64,000 nt of DNA from Niabella yanshanensis. GTDB taxonomy: Bacteria > Bacteroidota > Bacteroidia > Chitinophagales > Chitinophagaceae. Each line of letters begins with the position of its first letter. Position 1 is the stretch's first letter. Shown here piece after piece: positions 16,139-24,314 of this stretch. The notes under the pieces were generated by a model, which was not told the origin of the DNA, searched no databases, and saw only the letters and a list, made by a program, of their open reading frames with translations. Location of the stretch: NCBI RefSeq assembly GCF_034424215.1, contig NZ_CP139960.1, positions 4,278,001-4,342,000 on the forward strand, read 5' to 3'. The position numbers and the translations under genes were made by a program.

Positions 16139-17464
16139 ATGAATGCAATAGAAGATTTAAGCATAGAAAAAGAAATTTTGCCTTTGTTCGATTTTACTGT
16201 AAATCATTTTGCAAAAGAACAACTACACGAACTTTTCCGGAAACCGCTGAATTCTGTTGTCAGTATACTGGAGCGGCAAGATATTGTAAAAGGATTTATG
16301 ACTAATGAGGGCGTGTTAGCCAACTACTCTTACTCGAAGTCGGATTTTTATGAAGTATATGAATTTCTGCATAGCCAGGATAAAGCAGGTCATGCTAATG
16401 TACTTTTGCTTAGGATAGGTTTTTCTAAACGAGATACGGGCCGCGCGCGGTCAGCATTGATTCAGCTGGTTACATTGTTCAGAGAAATTGAAGTGTACTA
16501 TGTAAAGAAGTTGGATACAAAACCTTTCCCCGAAGCTTATAAGACAGAACTTAGAAAACTATATGATTTTTTTACTTCATTTAATCTGAACTATTATGAA
16601 GGGCGGATAAAGGAAGACTCTTTTGAGAAAAAAGATCAGAAAGCTTTAGCCCGGATTATTGGGGAGAAGCAGAAGAATGGTGAGATAGAACGCTTTTTTA
16701 AACACTTTGCCGTTTTCGAGGCGTATGTATCAATTAGTAAATCTGTATTGAAATATGGATTTTGTTTCCCTGTTTTTGAAGAGCGGGGCCTGGTACTTAA
16801 AGGTGTTTATCACCCTCTTTTGATAAACCCTGTGAAGAATGATTTTTCTGGAAAGAATAACGTTTTGTTGCTAACGGGTCCTAATATGTCAGGGAAATCT
16901 ACCTTTTTAAAAGCAATTGGTATTTGTGTTTACCTGGCACATGTCGGTATGGCTGTTCCTGCAACTGCAGTGCAAACGCCGTTCTACAATTTGATTACGG
17001 TCTCTATCAATCATTACGACGATATGATGAATGGTTACAGCCATTTTATGCTGGAAATAGTAAGATTGAAGGAGGTCGTAGAAAAGGCAATCGCAGGTGT
17101 AAGATGTTTTGCCATTTTCGACGAACTTTTTAAAGGCACCAATATCGAAGATGCTATTGAGGTTAGTAAAGCTACAATCAATGGACTAGCCCGGTTTAAA
17201 CCTTCTTCATTCTTAATTTCAACTCATTTACACCAGCTTAAAGATGTAGAGGCTATAGCGGAAAACAACATTGATACCTGCTATGTTGATTGCGCAGTAA
17301 ACAATGGAATTCCTGTTTTCACCTATCAGGTAAAACCAGGCTGGTCTGATCTTAAAATTGGCCAGCTTCTTTTTGCAAAAGAAGGACTGTACGATCTTTT
17401 GCAAACAACTACTACTAAAAATGTTGTCAGGCGCGGCTTTCTACCTCGCTCGCCAAATCCCTGA
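16139..17464 (+). CDS. Short MutS-like ATPase (lacks the mismatch-recognition domain)
   Basis: 441 residues. Residues 1-230 form a helical lever/core-like domain. The C-terminal part is a MutS ABC-type ATPase with Walker A LTGPNMSGKSTF (about 244-255), signature region NHYDDMMNGYSHFMLE, Walker B FAIFDELFKGTN and the H-loop STHLH. The N-terminal mismatch-binding and connector domains of MutS1 are missing, and there is no Smr nuclease tail as in MutS2. The function is unknown; it may act on recombination intermediates. Its last 38 nt overlap the 3' end of the convergent mrp gene. Confidence 0.82.
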   Translation: MNAIEDLSIEKEILPLFDFTVNHFAKEQLHELFRKPLNSVVSILERQDIVKGFMTNEGVLANYSYSKSDFYEVYEFLHSQDKAGHANVLLLRIGFSKRDTGRARSALIQLVTLFREIEVYYVKKLDTKPFPEAYKTELRKLYDFFTSFNLNYYEGRIKEDSFEKKDQKALARIIGEKQKNGEIERFFKHFAVFEAYVSISKSVLKYGFCFPVFEERGLVLKGVYHPLLINPVKNDFSGKNNVLLLTGPNMSGKSTFLKAIGICVYLAHVGMAVPATAVQTPFYNLITVSINHYDDMMNGYSHFMLEIVRLKEVVEKAIAGVRCFAIFDELFKGTNIEDAIEVSKATINGLARFKPSSFLISTHLHQLKDVEAIAENNIDTCYVDCAVNNGIPVFTYQVKPGWSDLKIGQLLFAKEGLYDLLQTTTTKNVVRRGFLPRSPNP

Positions 17465-18479
17465 AAGCTTTTTTACTCACTTCATCATCACTTACCATTA
17501 CCGGGATGCCGATATCCCCGCCTTCGCGGATACTTTGCACCAGAGGTATTTCTCCCAGGAAGGGCAATTCGTATTGTTCGGCCAGCTTTTGAGCACCCTT
17601 TTTGCCGAAAATGTAATATTTATTATCAGGTAGTTCGGCCGGTGTGAAGTAGCTCATGTTTTCTACCAGTCCCAGTATTCTTGCATTTAATTGGGCCTGG
17701 CCGAACATGGCAATACCTTTTTTAGCATCCGCAAGCGCTACATCCTGCGGGGTGCTTACAATCACAACGCCCGAAACTTTGATCATTTGAAGCAGGGTAA
17801 GGTGTATGTCTCCGGTGCCTGGAGGCATGTCTACGATCAGGTAATCCAGGTTCCCCCAGTCGACGTCGGTAACAAACTGGCGGATAGCGCTGCTGGCCAT
17901 GGGGCCGCGCCACACCACGGCCTTGCTTTCATCTACTAATAATCCAATGCTCAGGAGCCGGATACCAAATCGTTCCAGCGGAACAATGACTCCTTTGCCA
18001 TTTACATCTTTCATTAAGGGACGCTCTCCGCGTACGCCAAACATAATGGGAACGCTGGGGCCATAAATATCTGCATCCATGAGGCCTACTTTGGCGCCGG
18101 ATTCTGCCAGTGCCAGTGCCAGGTTGGCGGATACCGTGCTTTTGCCTACACCGCCCTTACCACTTATCACCGCAATTACCTTTTTTACGCCCGAAAGGGG
18201 CGCGTTTTGCTCCTGCTCATAAACGGTATCTGCCACAGGCTTATTTTGAAATGCTACTTTTATGATCGCGTCTTTATTAACCTGTTCTTTAATAGCTTTA
18301 ATGGCTTCACTCTTAAGCTTTAACCTGAGGTCCGCATCGTTGGTGTCAACAATAAGGCTAAATGAAATATAATACTTTTCGATAGTCAGATCCTGTACAA
18401 TACCTGCGCTTACAATATCTTTTTCATTGCCAGTATGATATACTGTTTTTAACGCATCCAATACTTTTTCCTTCGTCAT
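17427..18479 (-). CDS. Mrp/ApbC-type Fe-S cluster carrier ATPase
   Basis: 350 residues. An N-terminal DUF59/FeS-assembly domain (KVLDALKTVYHTG ... to about 90) precedes a P-loop domain with SGKGGVGKSTVSANLA, MDADIYGPS, DYLIVDMPPGTGD. The family transfers Fe-S clusters to apo-proteins in the cytoplasm. The usual C-terminal CxxC of Mrp is not present: the corresponding region reads VENMSYFTPAELPDNKYYIFG with no Cys, a common variant in Bacteroidota. The end overlaps the MutS-like gene tail to tail. Confidence 0.9.
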   Translation of the reverse strand: MTKEKVLDALKTVYHTGNEKDIVSAGIVQDLTIEKYYISFSLIVDTNDADLRLKLKSEAIKAIKEQVNKDAIIKVAFQNKPVADTVYEQEQNAPLSGVKKVIAVISGKGGVGKSTVSANLALALAESGAKVGLMDADIYGPSVPIMFGVRGERPLMKDVNGKGVIVPLERFGIRLLSIGLLVDESKAVVWRGPMASSAIRQFVTDVDWGNLDYLIVDMPPGTGDIHLTLLQMIKVSGVVIVSTPQDVALADAKKGIAMFGQAQLNARILGLVENMSYFTPAELPDNKYYIFGKKGAQKLAEQYELPFLGEIPLVQSIREGGDIGIPVMVSDDEVSKKAFRDLASEVESRA

Positions 18480-18542
18480 TATTAAAGCTTATGTTAAATT
18501 CAAATATAAATGCCAAAGTTAAACACCTATGCAGCCAAATTG

Positions 18543-18575
18543 TTGTCTTTATTAAAAATCATGTACTTAATTTTG
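18543..18575 (+). promoter_or_regulatory. Promoter of the CarboxypepD_reg protein gene
   Basis: TTG at 18543-18545, a 22-bp spacer, TAATTTTG at 18568-18575. The predicted start is near 18580, one base before the GTG start codon at 18581, so the message is nearly leaderless. Confidence 0.6.
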
Positions 18576-18580
18576 GCGCA

Positions 18581-19213
18581 GTGAAGAAGATATTGTTTTT
18601 AGTTAGCTTTTTAATGGGGGTAACCGCGGCAAGCGCGCAATTTGAAAAAGCCCGTGATTCTGTGGTTCAGCTTTTTGGGGTGATCATGACTGCTGATAGC
18701 CTGGAAGCAATTCCTGCCGTGAGCGTAACCGTAAAAGGAACCAAAAGAGGAACCATCACTAATAATGAGGGCGTTTTTTCAATTGCAGTACTAAAAGGCG
18801 ATGTGATCGAATTTTCGCACGTCAGCTTTCTGCCTGGTTCGGTCCATGTTCCCGATACTTTAAAAGGCAGCCAATATAGCATTGTAAAAACCCTGGTACA
18901 GGATACTGCATTTCTGCCTGTAGCAATTATCAGGCCCCGGCCAACACCGGAGCAGTTTGCCAGGGATTTCGTTAACGTCCCCATTGCGGAAGATGAATTG
19001 GAGATACTCCGGAAGGCCAATACCCCCGAAGCCAGAAGAGCGTATTTAGCCAAATTGCCGCAGGATGGCCGGGAAATGACCAACCGGCAATTGAATAACG
19101 TATTTCAACGCGCCCGTTACCAGGGACAGATACCGCCTATGAATATATTCAGCCCGGCAGCCTGGGCCGAATTTATCAACGCCTGGAAGCGGGGGGATTT
19201 TAAGCGGAAATAA
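18581..19213 (+). CDS. Secreted CarboxypepD_reg-like domain protein
   Basis: 210 residues from the GTG at 18581. The frame is open further up (ATG at 18491), but the promoter elements lie inside that stretch, and GTG gives a clean signal peptide (KKILFLVSFLMGVTAASAQ). The domain that follows (LFGVIMTADSLEAIPAVSVTVKGTKRGTITNNEGVFSI) is the beta-sandwich also found at the N-terminus of TonB receptors, here standing alone. The C-terminal 80 residues are rich in Arg and Pro and match nothing I know. Probably periplasmic or outer-membrane associated; function unknown. Confidence 0.75.
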   Translation: MKKILFLVSFLMGVTAASAQFEKARDSVVQLFGVIMTADSLEAIPAVSVTVKGTKRGTITNNEGVFSIAVLKGDVIEFSHVSFLPGSVHVPDTLKGSQYSIVKTLVQDTAFLPVAIIRPRPTPEQFARDFVNVPIAEDELEILRKANTPEARRAYLAKLPQDGREMTNRQLNNVFQRARYQGQIPPMNIFSPAAWAEFINAWKRGDFKRK

Positions 19214-19223
19214 GGTGAAGGGG

Positions 19224-19351
19224 AATAGTGAGTAGTTAATAGGCAGTGGATAATAGATAACTCCCGGCGGGAAATTATTATTATCCCGTATTCCCTATAC
19301 ATCTCGTATCTAATATCTGGTATCTAATATCTGGTATCTAATATCCCGCAT
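19224..19351. repeat. Degenerate period-7 repeat arrays downstream of ruvA
   Basis: Two runs of 7-nt units fill most of this gap. The left run (19224-19258) has five units like AATAGTG/AGTAGTT. The right run (19282-19351) has ten units alternating forms such as CTAATAT and CTGGTAT; within it the 14-mer GTATCTAATATCTG is tandem at 19306-19333, with a third copy (last two bases changed) to 19347. A CGGGA...TCCCG hairpin lies between the runs. No coding capacity. Function unknown. Confidence 0.7.
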
Positions 19352-19355
19352 CCCG

Positions 19356-19943
19356 TTACAATTCCTTCAATACTTTCTTGATCAGGTCTTCCAAAGCGAG
19401 TTCAGGTTCTGCCTGCAGTAGTTTCGACAGGTTTTGTTCTGCCTGTTGGCGGTTGATGCCCAGTGCCAGCAGCGCTTCGAGCGCATCTTGCTTTACAGAA
19501 GATACGGTTGATTTACCTGGTGTTATTACAATATCTGTATGCTGTTTGCCTATTTTGTCCTTGAGCTCTAAAACAGCTCTTTCCGCTGTTTTCTTGCCGA
19601 TGCCTTTGATCCGCTCCAGTGCTTTACTGTCTTCATGTAAAATAGCGGAACTTACTTCTTCCGGCTTCATATAAGACAGGATCAGGCGAGCCGTATTGGC
19701 CCCGATACCCGAGACACTTATTAATAATAAAAATATGTCCTTTTCCTGTATATCGCTAAATCCGTAAAGGAGATGCGCATCTTCTTTTATAATAACATGT
19801 GTATACAATAAGCCTTTTTCCTGGTTTTGTATTTTCGAATAGGTATTAAGGCTGATGTTAACCTCGTATCCGATGCCGCCAATATCTACGATCGTGGCTG
19901 ATGGTGTAATATTTACAAATGTTCCTTTTAAATAGCTGATCAT
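19356..19943 (-). CDS. ruvA: Holliday junction branch-migration protein RuvA
   Basis: 195 residues with the three RuvA domains: an OB-fold ([12 protein letters not shown] ... [13 protein letters not shown]), helix-hairpin-helix motifs ([40 protein letters not shown]) and a C-terminal RuvB-contacting domain ([20 protein letters not shown]). It binds four-way junctions as a tetramer and loads RuvB. It is divergent from fabH; the shared gap holds a period-7 repeat and the fabH -7 element. Confidence 0.96.
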   Translation of the reverse strand: MISYLKGTFVNITPSATIVDIGGIGYEVNISLNTYSKIQNQEKGLLYTHVIIKEDAHLLYGFSDIQEKDIFLLLISVSGIGANTARLILSYMKPEEVSSAILHEDSKALERIKGIGKKTAERAVLELKDKIGKQHTDIVITPGKSTVSSVKQDALEALLALGINRQQAEQNLSKLLQAEPELALEDLIKKVLKEL

Positions 19944-19947
19944 TTGT

Positions 19948-19989
19948 CAAATATCAAATTTCAAATCATAAATCACAAATCATAAATTC
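19948..19989. repeat. Six period-7 units between ruvA and fabH
   Basis: Six consecutive 7-mers of the form YAAATNN, for example CAAATAT at 19948-19954 and TAAATCA at 19969-19975. The array ends three bases before the fabH -7 element. AT-rich, no coding capacity. Confidence 0.7.
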
Positions 19990-19992
19990 CAC

Positions 19993-20000
19993 TACCTTTG
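19993..20000 (+). promoter_or_regulatory. -7 element of fabH
   Basis: TACCTTTG matches TAnnTTTG. Transcription would start near 20005, just before a perfect hairpin. No TTG is present at the -33 position; the period-7 array occupies it. Confidence 0.55.
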
Positions 20001-20006
20001 GCGTCC

Positions 20007-20023
20007 CCGAAGGAGTACTTCGG
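20007..20023 (+). promoter_or_regulatory. Hairpin at the 5' end of the fabH leader
   Basis: CCGAAG and CTTCGG pair perfectly around GAGTA. It starts about two bases after the predicted transcription start, a place where a stem can protect the mRNA 5' end. Role inferred. Confidence 0.5.
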
Positions 20024-20044
20024 CAAAATATTTTTAAGAAAGCA

Positions 20045-21037
20045 ATGGCGAACAAAATTACAGCGGCAATCACAGCGGTTAACGGCTATGTTCCAGAAGA
20101 TAAACTAACAAATTTCGATCTTGAAAAAATAGTGGAGACCAACGATGAGTGGATACGTACCCGGACTGGTATCGAGGAAAGAAGGATATTGAAAGGTGAA
20201 GGAAAAGGGGTAAGTGAAATGATTGTGCCTGCTGTGAAGGGATTGCTGGAAAAGCGTGGCATTGATGCTACCGAAGTAGATTGTATTATCGTTGCAACCG
20301 TAACGCCGGATATGGTGTTCCCGGCAACAGCGAATCTCGTAGCTCATAAAGTAGGCGCAGTTAATGCTTTCGGGTATGATGTGTCTGCGGCATGTTCAGG
20401 TTTTTTGTACGCGCTTACGCAGGGGACGGCCCTGATTGAAAGCGGTCGTTACAAAAAAGTAATAGTTGTAGGCGCCGATAAAATGAGCGCCATTGTTGAT
20501 TATACAGACAGAACTACCTGTATTATTTTCGGGGACGGTGCCGGCGCGGCCCTGTTAGAGCCCAACGAGGAAGGATTGGGTATAAAAGACAGCCTGTTGA
20601 AAAGTGACGGGAGCGGAGCTCAGTACTTAAGGATGAAGGCTGGTGGCAGCGCTTATCCTGCCAGCGCCGAAACAGTAGCCAACCGGGAGCATTACGCTTA
20701 CCAGGAAGGGCAGACTGTATTTAAGTTTGCCGTAAAAGGAATGGCTGATGTAAGTGCAGAGCTTCTGGAAAGAAACAACTTAACCGGTAATGATATTGCC
20801 TGGCTGGTACCGCACCAGGCCAACCTGCGTATTATTGATGCGACAGCCAATCGTATTGGTTTGCCTAAAGAAAAGGTAATGATCAATATCCAAAAATATG
20901 GCAATACCACGGCAGCTACTATTCCTTTGTGCTTGTGGGAGTGGGAAAGCCGGTTGAAAAAAGGCGATAAGCTGGTACTTGCGGCCTTCGGTGGCGGATT
21001 TACCTGGGGTGCTACACTTATTGACTGGGCATATTAA
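20045..21037 (+). CDS. fabH: Beta-ketoacyl-ACP synthase III
   Basis: 330 residues of thiolase fold. The catalytic Cys is in [11 protein letters not shown] (about residue 117), the His in [11 protein letters not shown] and the Asn in [11 protein letters not shown], forming the Cys-His-Asn triad of [22 protein letters not shown] is the substrate-entry segment. It condenses acetyl-CoA or branched acyl-CoA with malonyl-ACP to start fatty-acid synthesis. It stands alone, not next to plsX or other fab genes. Confidence 0.95.
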   Translation: MANKITAAITAVNGYVPEDKLTNFDLEKIVETNDEWIRTRTGIEERRILKGEGKGVSEMIVPAVKGLLEKRGIDATEVDCIIVATVTPDMVFPATANLVAHKVGAVNAFGYDVSAACSGFLYALTQGTALIESGRYKKVIVVGADKMSAIVDYTDRTTCIIFGDGAGAALLEPNEEGLGIKDSLLKSDGSGAQYLRMKAGGSAYPASAETVANREHYAYQEGQTVFKFAVKGMADVSAELLERNNLTGNDIAWLVPHQANLRIIDATANRIGLPKEKVMINIQKYGNTTAATIPLCLWEWESRLKKGDKLVLAAFGGGFTWGATLIDWAY

Positions 21038-21075
21038 AGCCAATGTTTGTAGTTTAAGGTTCCGGGTTATTTAAT

Positions 21076-21110
21076 TATCACTCATTATTCATTACTTATT
21101 ACTTACTCTT
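21076..21110. repeat. Five period-7 units running into the GNAT gene start
   Basis: Five 7-mers approximating YATTAYT, for example CATTACT at 21090-21096 and TATTACT at 21097-21103. The last unit overlaps the first base of the TTG start codon of the next gene. Confidence 0.6.
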
Positions 21111-21565
21111 TGTCATCTGATATAAAAATACGCCCTGCGGAAGCGCCTGATTGTTCACGCATTTTAGAATTGGTGCGGGAGTTGGCCGAGTATGAAAAGG
21201 CTCCGGCGGAAGTTACGGTAAGCCTGGACCATTTTTCGGAAAGTGGGTTTGGAGCCAATCCTGTTTGGTGGGGCTTTGTAGCCGAATACGAGGGCAGGAT
21301 AGTAGCCTTCGCTTTATATTATATAAGGTTTTCTACCTGGAAAGGCCAGGCTATGTACCTCGAGGATATATTGGTTACCGAAGAGATGAGAGGGAAAGGA
21401 ATAGGAAAGCTGTTATTCGAGGCATTGATTGACGAAGCCCGTAAAAAAGGACTCAGGAGAATGTGCTGGCAGGTGTTGGACTGGAACGAGCCTGCTATCA
21501 ATTTTTACAAAAAATATAATGCGTCATTTGACGGTGAATGGGTCAACTGCGCCATCGATATTTAA
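21110..21565 (+). CDS. GNAT family N-acetyltransferase
   Basis: 151 residues with the GNAT fold: IKIRPAEAPDCSRILELVRELAEYE at the N-terminus, the beta4 strand AMYLEDILVTEEMRGKGIGKLLFEAL with the acetyl-CoA loop RGKGIG, and WQVLDWNEPAINFYKKYNA near the end. It resembles diamine/thialysine acetyltransferases (SAT-like), so a small amine is a likely substrate. No ATG is available; the start is TTG at 21110, and the frame stays open upstream through the repeat, so the start is uncertain. A strong terminator follows. Confidence 0.85.
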   Translation: MSSDIKIRPAEAPDCSRILELVRELAEYEKAPAEVTVSLDHFSESGFGANPVWWGFVAEYEGRIVAFALYYIRFSTWKGQAMYLEDILVTEEMRGKGIGKLLFEALIDEARKKGLRRMCWQVLDWNEPAINFYKKYNASFDGEWVNCAIDI

Positions 21566-21570
21566 AAAGT

Positions 21571-21599
21571 AAAACCTCCTGCTCGCAGGAGGTTTTTTT
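21571..21599. terminator. Bidirectional intrinsic terminator
   Basis: AAAACCTCCTGC pairs with GCAGGAGGTTTT, with T runs on both sides. It separates the GNAT gene from the convergent porin gene. Confidence 0.9.
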
Positions 21600-21623
21600 C
21601 TATAAGCAGTGTAAAACAAAGTA

Positions 21624-22703
21624 CTAGAATGAATATACTGCAGCCACCAGGACAGATGCAGCACTTTTGGTATCGCTACCATCATTTTTCTTAAATATAG
21701 GGTCTTTGGCGCTATCGATCCTGAACTCAGGAATAATAGCCAGACCGCTAACCGGTTTGATGTTAAACGATAAGGTAGCCTGTGTTATTGAAGTTCCCTT
21801 GGGATCTACATCTCCATAGGTTCCAAAAACAAGACCTTTATCTTTATCGTCAAAATATTCACCTCTTAGTGTGATGCCAAATTTTTCAGTTGGGTCAAGG
21901 TTTAAGTATAAAGCTGATCCCCACCATTTGCCCGAACCGCCGCCTACAGGGTCGATCATTTTAACGGTTCCATCATAACCAAGCGAAAACATATCACTGA
22001 TCTTAGCTGTTGCCGTAAGGCCTATCTGGTTAATGTTGTTGCCTGCAGTGTCTTTGCCTCCCACATAGTTTAAAAATGCATTCACATGCTCCGATGTTTT
22101 GCTAAACTGTGCTATGGCATTCTTTTTTGCGAAGGAAGCCGATAGGAAGTCGGTTGGATTGGCAACACCGGCCATAAGCCCGAATCCGTTTCCTAACGTA
22201 AAGTCTGCTTTCAAACCCGTATGTGAAAAAGGCCCGTAGGAAAACATATAGCTCATGCTATAGTTACGGTTGAGTTGCGGGTCCAATACTTCATAGCCCA
22301 GGTGAGTTCCCCATTTACCTGCTGATATCCTGATATTATCTGTTGGATTATAAGTTACATAAGCTTGTTTAACAGCTTGTAAAATGCCCGACTCTGCGTA
22401 CGAGAATTCGGTAGCCCGGGTGCCGAATCCAAGATCTACTACTACGCCGGCTTTTCCTTTGGTGTAGCTGGCTTTTAAAGAAGCCATTCCCAGTTCGATA
22501 GAATTTTGAGAATTGGTAAAGCTGGTCTTATTGTTAAACGCGCCTGCCGACTTAGCGTTGGCGAAATTGTAGCGATAGTAGGCATCAACCGATCCGTTAA
22601 TTTGTAATTCGCCTTTGGGTTCTTCCGTTTCTGGTTCTGTTTGTGCAAAAATTGCAGTAGAGATGAAAAGAGCTTTGGTTGCTAAAAGAAGTTTTCCTTT
22701 CAT
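21624..22703 (-). CDS. Outer-membrane porin, OmpL-like beta-barrel (BBP2 type)
   Basis: About 359 residues. The ATG at 22703 begins a normal signal peptide (MKGKLLLATKALFISTAIFAQ); the longer frame to 22763 adds a non-signal extension and is rejected. The mature part opens GELQINGSVDAYYRYNFAN and consists of long amphipathic strands (LGMASLKASYTKGKAGVVVDLGFG; ISAGKWGTHLGYEVLD) ending VLVAAVYSF with the terminal Phe of barrels. The likely role is diffusion of small solutes. Gene start and the efp gene are separated by about 315 bp of very AT-rich DNA. Confidence 0.82.
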   Translation of the reverse strand: MKGKLLLATKALFISTAIFAQTEPETEEPKGELQINGSVDAYYRYNFANAKSAGAFNNKTSFTNSQNSIELGMASLKASYTKGKAGVVVDLGFGTRATEFSYAESGILQAVKQAYVTYNPTDNIRISAGKWGTHLGYEVLDPQLNRNYSMSYMFSYGPFSHTGLKADFTLGNGFGLMAGVANPTDFLSASFAKKNAIAQFSKTSEHVNAFLNYVGGKDTAGNNINQIGLTATAKISDMFSLGYDGTVKMIDPVGGGSGKWWGSALYLNLDPTEKFGITLRGEYFDDKDKGLVFGTYGDVDPKGTSITQATLSFNIKPVSGLAIIPEFRIDSAKDPIFKKNDGSDTKSAASVLVAAVYSF

Positions 22704-22991
22704 TGACGCTAGTTTAAAGTTTGAAAAATGTTTAAAATGAATTCGTATAGTATTTATATTCAATTTGATATTGTTTGCGGATTTCGTACTTTGTTTTTAC
22801 TAATTGCATACTTAATTTTCATATTAAATAAATACTAATTAATTGTAAACATAACAATAATTCTATTAAAATTTAAAAAACTGTTGAAATTATATAAATA
22901 TAATTATATTTAATATGATGTCCAAGCTTGTTTCTTATATCTCTATACCTATATAAACTGCGATTAATTACAGAGGGCTATTGAAAAATGC
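22704..22991. other. AT-rich non-coding gap between porin and efp
   Basis: About 290 bp, over 75 percent AT in its middle. It must hold the porin promoter, but I see no consensus element on the minus strand. The efp -7 element begins at 22992. Confidence 0.5.
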
Positions 22992-22999
22992 TATATTTG
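22992..22999 (+). promoter_or_regulatory. -7 element of efp
   Basis: TATATTTG matches TAnnTTTG, 19 nt upstream of the ATG. No TTG is found at the right distance upstream. Confidence 0.5.
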
Positions 23000-23018
23000 C
23001 GCCCTAAAAAAAATTATA

Positions 23019-23585
23019 ATGGCAAATACTGCAGATATCAGCCGTGGCATGATCATCAAACTGGACGGTAGCCTTTACTCGGTAGTTGAGTTTGGCGAAA
23101 ACAAAACAGCTCGTGCAGCTGCAAAAGTTTGGGCAAAACTGAAAGGTGTAGACAATAGCAGAACAATCGAAAAAACCTGGAACTCCGGAGATAATATTTT
23201 CCCGGTTAGAGTGGAGAAAAGAGCGTATCAATATCTTTACCAGGACGAAACCGGATACAACTTTATGGACAACAGCACATTTGAGCAAATGAGTGTAGCT
23301 GAGAGCCTGATTGATGCACCGCAGTTTTTAAAAGAAGGCCAGGAGGTATCCATTGCTATTAACACTGAAACTGAACAGCCTGTAAGCGTGGAATTGCCTG
23401 ATAAAATTGTTATGCTGGTAACTTACACAGAGCCCGGTTTAAAAGGGGATACCGCTACACGTACTTTAAAACCCGCAACAGTTGAAACTGGTGCTACCGT
23501 TAGCGTGCCTTTATTTGTGAACGAAGGAGAGCTGATAAGAGTAAACACCAAGACCGGCGAGTACGTAGAACGCGTAAAAGACTAA
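23019..23585 (+). CDS. efp: Translation elongation factor P
   Basis: 188 residues with three beta-barrel domains. The N-terminal KOW-like domain holds the modification loop KTARAAAKVWAKLKG; the residue at the tip is Ala-Lys in an unusual setting compared with the E. coli KPGKGQA loop. The middle OB domain (YQYLYQDETGYNFMDNSTFEQ) and C-terminal domain (GATVSVPLFVNEGELIRVNTKTGEYVERV) are typical. It relieves ribosome stalling at proline runs. The loop reads ENKTARAAAK rather than PGKG, so the modification may differ. A weak terminator follows. Confidence 0.93.
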   Translation: MANTADISRGMIIKLDGSLYSVVEFGENKTARAAAKVWAKLKGVDNSRTIEKTWNSGDNIFPVRVEKRAYQYLYQDETGYNFMDNSTFEQMSVAESLIDAPQFLKEGQEVSIAINTETEQPVSVELPDKIVMLVTYTEPGLKGDTATRTLKPATVETGATVSVPLFVNEGELIRVNTKTGEYVERVKD

Positions 23586-23599
23586 TTGTAAGGATATTT

Positions 23600-23647
23600 A
23601 AAATGGCTCTGATCGGTACAGGTTGTGGGCCATTTTTAATTATGGCC
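23600..23647 (+). terminator. Probable terminator of efp
   Basis: AAAATGGC and GCCATTTT form the base of a stem (with a further wobble pair) around a loop of about 30 nt, followed by T. Moderate quality. Confidence 0.45.
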
Positions 23648-23772
23648 CTACAGTGCCAAAAATTAGCAGAAATCTGCTGTTTAGTCTTATTGATTACTTA
23701 CCTTAGATGTTCGTTTCGAGCGCTGTTACACAAAAAATTGTATTAACCCCCAAAGCTGTCAAATTGAAAAGT

Positions 23773-24264
23773 ATGGACTTTAGGCAAATTCAGGAATTGA
23801 TCAAGATGATCAATAAATCTAATATCGGAGAATTAAATATAGAGCAGAAAGATTTTAAATTAACAATCAAGCAAAAAGAGGAGGCAATTACACAGGTAGT
23901 ATCAGCCCCTCCTTTTCCTGTTCAGAGTTTACCGGTTCAGGTAGCGCCTGCACAAATAACAGCACCCCAAACTCCGGCAGCAGCAGCTTCTGCTGAAAAA
24001 GTAAAAGCGGAGCCTTCAAGCAATAATACCATTGTTAAAAGCCCGATGATAGGAACCTTCTATCGCAGACCATCGCCTGATAAATCAAATTTCGTAGAAG
24101 AAGGAGATATTATTACGCCCGGAAAAGTATTGTGCGTAATAGAAGCCATGAAGTTGTTTAACGAAATAGAAAGTGAAATCAGCGGAAGGATCGTGAAAAT
24201 ATTAGTTGAGGATGCTTCTCCGGTTGAGTTCGATCAGCCTTTGTTTGAAGTGGAGACAGCATAA
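23773..24264 (+). CDS. accB: Biotin carboxyl carrier protein of acetyl-CoA carboxylase
   Basis: 163 residues from the ATG at 23773 (MDFRQIQELIKMINKSNIGEL), which matches the usual AccB start; the upstream extension to 23707 does not. After an N-terminal dimerisation helix and an Ala/Pro linker (about 50-85) comes the biotinyl domain with VIEAMKLFNEIESE, where the Lys is biotinylated. It carries CO2 between biotin carboxylase and carboxyltransferase in fatty-acid synthesis. In most genomes accC follows directly; here a four-helix-bundle gene lies between. Confidence 0.93.
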   Translation: MDFRQIQELIKMINKSNIGELNIEQKDFKLTIKQKEEAITQVVSAPPFPVQSLPVQVAPAQITAPQTPAAAASAEKVKAEPSSNNTIVKSPMIGTFYRRPSPDKSNFVEEGDIITPGKVLCVIEAMKLFNEIESEISGRIVKILVEDASPVEFDQPLFEVETA

Positions 24265-24302
24265 TAATGCGATAATGAGCTGATTTGCTAATATGCTAAT
24301 CA
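24263..24302 (+). repeat. Left array of 8-nt units flanking the four-helix-bundle gene
   Basis: Five consecutive 8-mers of the form RMTRATNN, such as GATAATGA (24271-24278) and GCTAATAT (24287-24294). The first overlaps the accB stop codon. The same unit occurs in reverse orientation on the other side of the gene. Confidence 0.8.
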
Positions 24303-24314
24303 AAAAAATGGTTT

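Noticed and set aside
23707-23772. Longer accB frame
   Set aside because: The extra 22 residues do not resemble AccB, and MDFRQIQELI is the usual N-terminus.
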